Shown piece after piece: positions 18,895 through 22,902 of a DNA stretch of 22,902 bases (position 1 is its first letter; every line of letters begins with the position of its first letter). Below the pieces are notes generated by a model that ran no database searches, was not told the DNA's origin, and was given only the letters and a program-made list of their open reading frames with translations. A program made the translations under genes and the position numbers. The DNA is from an uncultured Oscillibacter sp. (GTDB lineage Bacteria > Bacillota > Clostridia > Oscillospirales > Oscillospiraceae): positions 1 to 22,902 of the forward strand of contig CAJUJW010000042.1 in the NCBI GenBank assembly GCA_910586735.1, given 5' to 3'.

Positions 18895-19770
18895 TTACGG
18901 CTCTTCAAAGGGCCCCAGGTCCCGGCGGAACTCGCCGTCCGTCAGGAAGCGGACCTCCTCCACCGCCTCCAGGGACTGGAGGGAGTTCTCCAGGGCCCGG
19001 AGGGCGGTCTGCACCAGCGCGTCCTCCACGCCCTCCAGCCGGGCCGAGGAGAGGTTCACATAGCAGATGCTCTCCTCCAGCCAGACGGACTTCACCTGGA
19101 AGCCCTCCGGCAGGGGGCTGAGCAGGTCCCGGCCCTCGGGCTTGTCCTCCAGGGCCCTGGCCACGGCGGACACCTGGGTGTCCCCCTCGTAGAGGTCCAG
19201 GGTCCGGGTCTCCGGGATCAGAGAGCCCTCCTGGTTCAGGAAGTAGAGCCGGGCCTCCACGGTGGAAATCACGTCCTCCTCCGGGGTCAGCAGGACCTCC
19301 CGGATGTTCAGCACCTGCCGCTCCCGGTAGGCCAGTTCCCGCCCCCTGGCGGTAATCTGGACGGAGGAGATCTCCGGGATCTGGGCCAGGGTCATGGCGA
19401 TGGCCCCGTCCGCCAGGGTCAGCGCCACGCCGGAGAGGCTCTCATAGGAGGCCGACAGGTCCACCAGGGCCCGGTCCCCCGCCAGCTCCAGGGAGAGGAG
19501 GGAGGTCCCGGCGGGGAGGGTGCTTTTCAGCGTCTCGTCGGCGGGGCCCTTCAAAAGCTCCTTCATCAGCGCCTCCGCCAGGGCCCGGGCGGTCTCGGTG
19601 CGCTCGTCGTACAGGTACACGGTTTCCGTGCGGAAGGCCCCGTCCCCGGCGGAGTAGGTCAGGTCCGCCTCCTGGAAGTAGAGCTGGTAGGCGGTCCGGG
19701 CGGGCTCCTCCCGGCGGCAGCCCGTCAGAAGGAGGAGCGGGAGGAGCAGAACGCAGAGTCCTTTTTTCAC
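18895..19770 (-). CDS. GerMN-domain lipoprotein
   Basis: 291 residues, starting with GTG 19770 inside the GTGA overlap with the kinase stop; GGAGGGAGG stands before it. The lipoprotein signal ends LLLLTGC with the lipidated Cys18. Two related domains follow (about 45-155 and 175-280), each with the GerMN order: a strand pair such as ETVYLYDERTETA, a helix with ALAEALMKELLKGP, a strand DRALVDLSASY, and a late helix; the second repeats this with ARLYFLNQEGSL, AVARALEDKP and ICYVNLSSARLE. GerMN modules occur in germination and cell-wall proteins and are probably peptidoglycan-binding. Last gene of the comEA/two-component operon; possibly an accessory sensor partner, like LpqB with MtrB. Confidence 0.88.
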   Translation of the reverse strand: MKKGLCVLLLPLLLLTGCRREEPARTAYQLYFQEADLTYSAGDGAFRTETVYLYDERTETARALAEALMKELLKGPADETLKSTLPAGTSLLSLELAGDRALVDLSASYESLSGVALTLADGAIAMTLAQIPEISSVQITARGRELAYRERQVLNIREVLLTPEEDVISTVEARLYFLNQEGSLIPETRTLDLYEGDTQVSAVARALEDKPEGRDLLSPLPEGFQVKSVWLEESICYVNLSSARLEGVEDALVQTALRALENSLQSLEAVEEVRFLTDGEFRRDLGPFEEP

Positions 19771-21161
19771 GCCTCCTCCCTCCTCTCCAGGGCGGGCCAG
19801 CGGACGGTGAACACCGCGCCCCCCTCGGGGCGGTTGGCGGCCTCCACGGCGCCGCCCCGGCGCTTCACCGTGTCGCTGACGATGGAGAGGCCCAGACCCG
19901 TGCCCCCGGCGGCCCGGGACCGGGCCTTGTCCACCCGGTAGAACCGCTCGAAAATCCGGGGCAGGTCCGCCTCGGGGATGCCTACGCCGTTGTCCGCCAC
20001 GGTGAGGACCACCTGGTCCCCCGCCCGCTCCAGGGACACCTGGACGGCCCCCCCGGCGGCGGAGTATTTCACGGCGTTGTCCACCAGGTTGTAGATGACC
20101 TGGTGGGTCTCGTCACGGGTCCCCAGGACCACGCAGTCCTCCCCGGCGGAATAGGTCAGGTCCACGCCCTTCTCCTGGGCCACCAGATTCATCATCCGCA
20201 TGACCTGCTCCAGCACCGGCAGGATGTCCACCGCCGCCGGGGGGTCCAGGACGCCGCTGTCCAGCCGGGTCAGGCGCAGGAGGTCCTCGGTGATGCGGGA
20301 GAGGCGTTCCGCCTCCCGGCCGATGTCGGTGACAAACTCCTTTGTTGTCTCCCGGTCGATGTTCTCCGTCTGGAGAATGGAATCCGACAGCAGGCGGATG
20401 GCCGCCAGGGGGGTTTTCAGCTCGTGGGACGCGTCGGAGACGAAGCGGCGGCGGGCGTTCTCCGTGGTCTGGAGCCGGTCCGTCAGGCTGTTGAACTCAT
20501 AGCCGATCTGGGCGATCTCATCCCGCCCCCGGATGTCCGCCCGGTGGCTGTAGGCCCCCTCCCGCACCTTCCGGATGGCGGTGAGGAGCAGGCCGATCTT
20601 GTGGGTCAGGGCCTTGGAGAGCACCAGGCTCAGCACCAGCACCAGCCCCCCCGCCACGGCGGAGAGGCGCAGCAGCGTCTCCTGGAGGCCCGAGAGCAGG
20701 GCGGCCTGTTCCGTGTCGTACTCATAGGCGTACACCGCGCCGATGATCTGGCTCTGGTACATCACCGGCGAGGAGGCCCGGCTGCGGAAGGCCCCCCGCT
20801 GATAGGTGCAGCTGAAGGCATCGTACCCCAGCAGGGCCTGGACAATCTCTGTGTACAGCGCCAGGTTGCCCACGGCGGACCCGGTCTCCCGGGTGTCGTA
20901 GAGCACCCGGCCCGCGCCGTCGGTGACGAGAATGCGGCTCAGGCCCGCCTCCTCCGCCACGGCCATGGCGTCGGCCACGTTTTCCTCCGTCAGGGGGGAG
21001 AGGCCCGACAGGGCGTTCACCATGACGGAGACACTGCTTTGCAGGTTGGTGGCCTTGGAGTGGAAAACCAGGTCCTCGGACACCAGAAGGGGATAGGTGT
21101 TCAAAAGCAGAAGCACCGCCAGAATGACGGCGATATAGCTCAGGCCGAAGCGGAACTGCAA
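19767..21161 (-). CDS. Sensor histidine kinase (WalK/PhoR type)
   Basis: 464 residues. TM1 about 8-27, an extracytoplasmic sensor region about 30-162, TM2 about 165-183, then HAMP (to about 236), HisKA with SDASHELKTPL (His246 is phosphorylated) and HATPase_c with the N box NLVDNAVKYS (Asn362), G1 DNGVGIP (390-396), F box IFERFYR and G2 GGTGLGL (419-425). All catalytic boxes are intact. The only suitable start is TTG 21161, 19 nt after the regulator stop. A GCCCC-TATT-GGGGC hairpin lies between the AAGGAG at the end of the regulator gene and this TTG. The stimulus is unknown; co-transcription with a GerMN lipoprotein suggests envelope sensing. Confidence 0.9.
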   Translation of the reverse strand: MQFRFGLSYIAVILAVLLLLNTYPLLVSEDLVFHSKATNLQSSVSVMVNALSGLSPLTEENVADAMAVAEEAGLSRILVTDGAGRVLYDTRETGSAVGNLALYTEIVQALLGYDAFSCTYQRGAFRSRASSPVMYQSQIIGAVYAYEYDTEQAALLSGLQETLLRLSAVAGGLVLVLSLVLSKALTHKIGLLLTAIRKVREGAYSHRADIRGRDEIAQIGYEFNSLTDRLQTTENARRRFVSDASHELKTPLAAIRLLSDSILQTENIDRETTKEFVTDIGREAERLSRITEDLLRLTRLDSGVLDPPAAVDILPVLEQVMRMMNLVAQEKGVDLTYSAGEDCVVLGTRDETHQVIYNLVDNAVKYSAAGGAVQVSLERAGDQVVLTVADNGVGIPEADLPRIFERFYRVDKARSRAAGGTGLGLSIVSDTVKRRGGAVEAANRPEGGAVFTVRWPALERREEA

Positions 21162-21180
21162 GCTGCCCCAATAGGGGCGT

Positions 21181-21858
21181 TCACTCCTTGAAATAGTACC
21201 CCACCCCCCACTTGGTCATAATGTGGTCCGGTTCCGCCGGGTTCTCCTCCAGCTTCTCCCGGAGGCGGCGGATGTGTACGTCCACCGTCCGGTAGTCCCC
21301 GGCGTAGCTGTAGCCCCACACCACGTTCATGAGATTCTCCCGGCTGTACACCCGCCGGGGGTTGCGCATCAAAAGCTCGATGAGGTCGTACTCCTTGGCG
21401 GTCAGGTCCACGTGGGTGTCCCCCCTGGCGGCGGACCGCTCCTCCGTGTTCAGGGTGATGCCCCCGGCGGTCAAAATGCTGCCCCGGCTGCGCTGGACCC
21501 CGGCGGCCCGGCGGAGGAGGGCCCGGACCCTGGCCTTGAGCTCCAGGATATTGAAGGGCTTGGTCAGGTAGTCGTCCGCCCCGCACTCAAAGCCCATGAG
21601 CTTGTCCGCGTCCTCGCTCTTGGCCGTCAGCATGATGACGGGCACGTTGGAAAACTCCCGAATCCGCATACACGCCTCCAGTCCGTCCACCTCCGGCATC
21701 ATCACGTCCAGCACGATCAGGTCAAACTTCCCCTCCCGGGCCAGCTCCACGGCGGCGGCCCCGTCATAGGCGCACTCCACCTCATAGCCCTCGTTCTCCA
21801 GGTTGAATTTGATCCCCTTCACCAGGGTCCGCTCGTCGTCCACCACAAGTATTTTCAT
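21181..21858 (-). CDS. OmpR/PhoB-type response regulator
   Basis: 225 residues. The receiver domain has the acidic pair Asp7-Asp8, the phospho-acceptor Asp51 in IVLDVMMPEVDG, Thr78 in IMLTAKSE and Lys100 in DYLTKPF. The C-terminal winged helix (about 128-222) carries LTAKEYDLIELLMRNPRRVY, SRENLMNVVWGY and RTVDVHIRRLREKLE, the standard PhoB recognition helix region. It resembles WalR/PhoP-like regulators. The ATG overlaps the comEA stop (ATGA), and GGAGG lies eight bases upstream inside comEA. The partner is the downstream kinase. Confidence 0.93.
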   Translation of the reverse strand: MKILVVDDERTLVKGIKFNLENEGYEVECAYDGAAAVELAREGKFDLIVLDVMMPEVDGLEACMRIREFSNVPVIMLTAKSEDADKLMGFECGADDYLTKPFNILELKARVRALLRRAAGVQRSRGSILTAGGITLNTEERSAARGDTHVDLTAKEYDLIELLMRNPRRVYSRENLMNVVWGYSYAGDYRTVDVHIRRLREKLEENPAEPDHIMTKWGVGYYFKE

Positions 21859-22229
21859 TCCATATCCTCCACTGTCACAAGGCCCTCCAGCGCCGCCAGC
21901 TTCCCCTGGCCGATGCCGGGGACCTCCGTCAAATCTTCCACGGTTTCAAAAGGCCCGTGCGCCTCCCGGTAGTCCGCGATCCGCGCCGCCAGCTCCTCCC
22001 CGATGCCGGGCAGGGCCGTCAGCGCCGCCGGGTCCGCCGTGTTGAGATTCACCGGCGAGGGGTCCGGGCGGACCTCCTCCAGGGGGACGCTGAGGTCCGT
22101 CTCCACTGCGGCGGGGGCCTCCAGCGCCGCCCGGTCCCGGAGAAACAGCCCCAGGAGCAGGCACAAAAACACTCCCGTCAATCCCAGAAGGGCCCCCTGG
22201 CCCCAGGCGGTTTTTCGGCGCGTCTCCAC
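21855..22229 (-). CDS. ComEA-like helix-hairpin-helix DNA-binding protein
   Basis: 124 residues from GTG 22229 with GGAGG about ten bases upstream; the open frame further upstream crosses the promoter and is not coding. A single membrane anchor lies at about 12-30, followed by an acidic/Pro linker (35-58) and a tandem helix-hairpin-helix domain (60-117): VNLNTADPAALTALPGIGEE, then FETVEDLTEVPGIGQGKLAA, the classic ComEA C-terminus. ComEA binds incoming double-stranded DNA at the cell surface and passes it to ComEC. No comEC is nearby. Heading an operon with a two-component system and GerMN lipoprotein is unusual. It is shorter than ComEA of Bacillus, lacking most of the N-terminal domain. Confidence 0.88.
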   Translation of the reverse strand: METRRKTAWGQGALLGLTGVFLCLLLGLFLRDRAALEAPAAVETDLSVPLEEVRPDPSPVNLNTADPAALTALPGIGEELAARIADYREAHGPFETVEDLTEVPGIGQGKLAALEGLVTVEDME

Positions 22230-22231
22230 GG

Positions 22232-22260
22232 TTGCGTTCCTCCGTTTTTTTTGGTATACT
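22232..22260 (+). promoter_or_regulatory. Promoter for the D,D-carboxypeptidase gene
   Basis: TTGCGT (22232-22237), 17-nt spacer containing a T8 tract, TATACT (22255-22260). The leader would be about 80 nt. Confidence 0.7.
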
Positions 22261-22319
22261 GTTGGGGAAACCGTCGAGCGGCAGTTTCCGACCGCCGTTT
22301 CCGCCCCTTGCCAGGGACT

Positions 22320-22348
22320 ATTATACCACATATATTGGGGGATGGACA
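22320..22348 (-). promoter_or_regulatory. Extended -10 promoter for the comEA operon
   Basis: On the minus strand: TATAAT (22325-22320) preceded by TGG (extended -10), with a weak TGTCCA 17 nt upstream (22348-22343). The start point near 22313 lies inside the transcript of the opposite gene. Confidence 0.6.
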
Positions 22349-22902
22349 TGAAAACAAAGCGCTTTTTATCAGTTTTTTTCCTGGCCCTTCTGCTGATGGG
22401 ACAGCTGACCCTCCCCGCCCAGGCGGCCCGGGTGTCGCCCCCGTCCGTGGAGGCCAAGGCCGCCCTGCTGGTGGACCGGAACACCGGGGCAATCATTTAC
22501 GCCATGAACGAGCACGACGAGCTCTACCCCGCCAGCCTCACCAAAATCATGACCTGCCTGCTGGTGCTGGAGGCCATCGACGAGGGGCGGCTGAAGCTGA
22601 GCCAGGAGGTCACCGCCACCCCCACGGCCCTGGAGGGCCTGGCGGAGGACGGCAGCACCGCCGGCATTGAGGCGGGGGAGGTCCTCACGGTGGAGGAGCT
22701 GCTCTACTGCCTGATGGTGGTCTCCGCCAACGAGGCCGGGGCCATCCTGGCGGAAAAGCTCTCCGGCAGCGTGGAGAGCTTCGTGGACCGGATGAACGCC
22801 AAGGCCCAGAAGCTGGGCTGTGAGAACACCCATTTCATGAACCCCCACGGCTACCACGACTCCCAGCACTACACCTCCGCCTGGGACCTGTACCTCATCA
22901 CC
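22348..22902 (+). CDS. D-alanyl-D-alanine carboxypeptidase (S11 family), 5' part
   Basis: 185 residues are present; the gene runs off the right edge. ATG 22348 is chosen over 22342 because GGGGG abuts 22342 but stands about 6 nt from 22348. A signal peptide (1-27, cleaved near AQA) shows export. The penicillin-binding active site is S63LTK66 in ELYPASLTKIMT, and the second motif S126AN128 is in VVSANEAG; the KTG motif must lie beyond the edge. Family S11 enzymes (DacA, DacB, DacF) trim the terminal D-Ala of peptidoglycan side chains at the outer membrane face; in spore formers some act on spore cortex. A DacF-like role is possible but not decided. Confidence 0.92.
   Translation, partial: MKTKRFLSVFFLALLLMGQLTLPAQAARVSPPSVEAKAALLVDRNTGAIIYAMNEHDELYPASLTKIMTCLLVLEAIDEGRLKLSQEVTATPTALEGLAEDGSTAGIEAGEVLTVEELLYCLMVVSANEAGAILAEKLSGSVESFVDRMNAKAQKLGCENTHFMNPHGYHDSQHYTSAWDLYLIT

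Noticed and set aside
22230..22496. Upstream extension of the ComEA frame
   Set aside because: It crosses both promoters and the opposite gene's start, and reads as unrelated sequence; GGAGG and GTG 22229 fit the short membrane anchor.
1..22902. CRISPR array, rRNA, tRNA or large structured RNA
   Set aside because: No regularly spaced repeats, and I recognised no cloverleaf or rRNA segments on reading both strands; small RNAs without strong structure could be missed by eye.

Overview
The window is chromosomal DNA from a GC-rich, spore-forming member of the Clostridia. The protein types and codon use suggest the Oscillospiraceae, near Flavonifractor, Lawsonibacter or Intestinimonas; this placement is inference. 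Evidence is a spoVAC gene, Shine-Dalgarno sites of the AGGAGG/AGGTGAT type before nearly every start, many sigma-A-like promoters with 17-nt spacers, and small XRE and DUF4358-type proteins common in that family. I see no rRNA, tRNA, CRISPR array, intact insertion sequence or prophage.

Layout: (1) 245-2731, minus strand: an unusual protein made of two degenerate tyrosine-recombinase-like units plus two winged helices, a 112-residue unknown protein, and a TetR-type regulator. (2) 2979-5797, plus: a 57-residue helical protein, then a two-gene surface-polysaccharide operon (GT2 glycosyltransferase and O-antigen ligase/polymerase-like protein). (3) 5895-8297, plus: two small XRE regulators, a ComF-like phosphoribosyltransferase and MreB. 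(4) 8333-8902: a divergent pair, XRE regulator and small Cys-rich protein. (5) 8914-11108, minus: hemW and a CmpB-like membrane protein with a coiled-coil tail. (6) 11169-11771: an intergenic repeat and a lone spoVAC. (7) 11815-14504, minus: thrH, DUF1015 and PilZ genes as a likely operon, with a nitroreductase transcribed divergently (14677-15189). (8) 15252-15749: a divergent pair, a 53-residue helical protein and a ribbon-helix-helix protein, separated by a palindrome-rich control region. (9) 15785-18794, minus: DUF4358 lipoprotein, ATP-grasp enzyme, YbhB/PEBP protein and a shrunken NCS2 permease. (10) 18895-22229, minus: comEA, response regulator, histidine kinase and GerMN lipoprotein as a tightly packed operon, facing a D,D-carboxypeptidase that runs off the right edge.

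Coherent themes are envelope work (polysaccharide, MreB, carboxypeptidase, GerMN lipoprotein with a two-component system), competence-type proteins (ComF, ComEA), sporulation (SpoVAC) and serine/homoserine phosphate metabolism (ThrH with DUF1015). The most unusual items are the apparently inactive tandem recombinase-like/winged-helix protein, the permease that seems to have lost three internal blocks while staying in frame, an XRE gene bracketed by a 13-bp direct repeat, the TTGCAAT palindromes before the ribbon-helix-helix gene, and two short proteins from different loci that look like members of one unnamed family.
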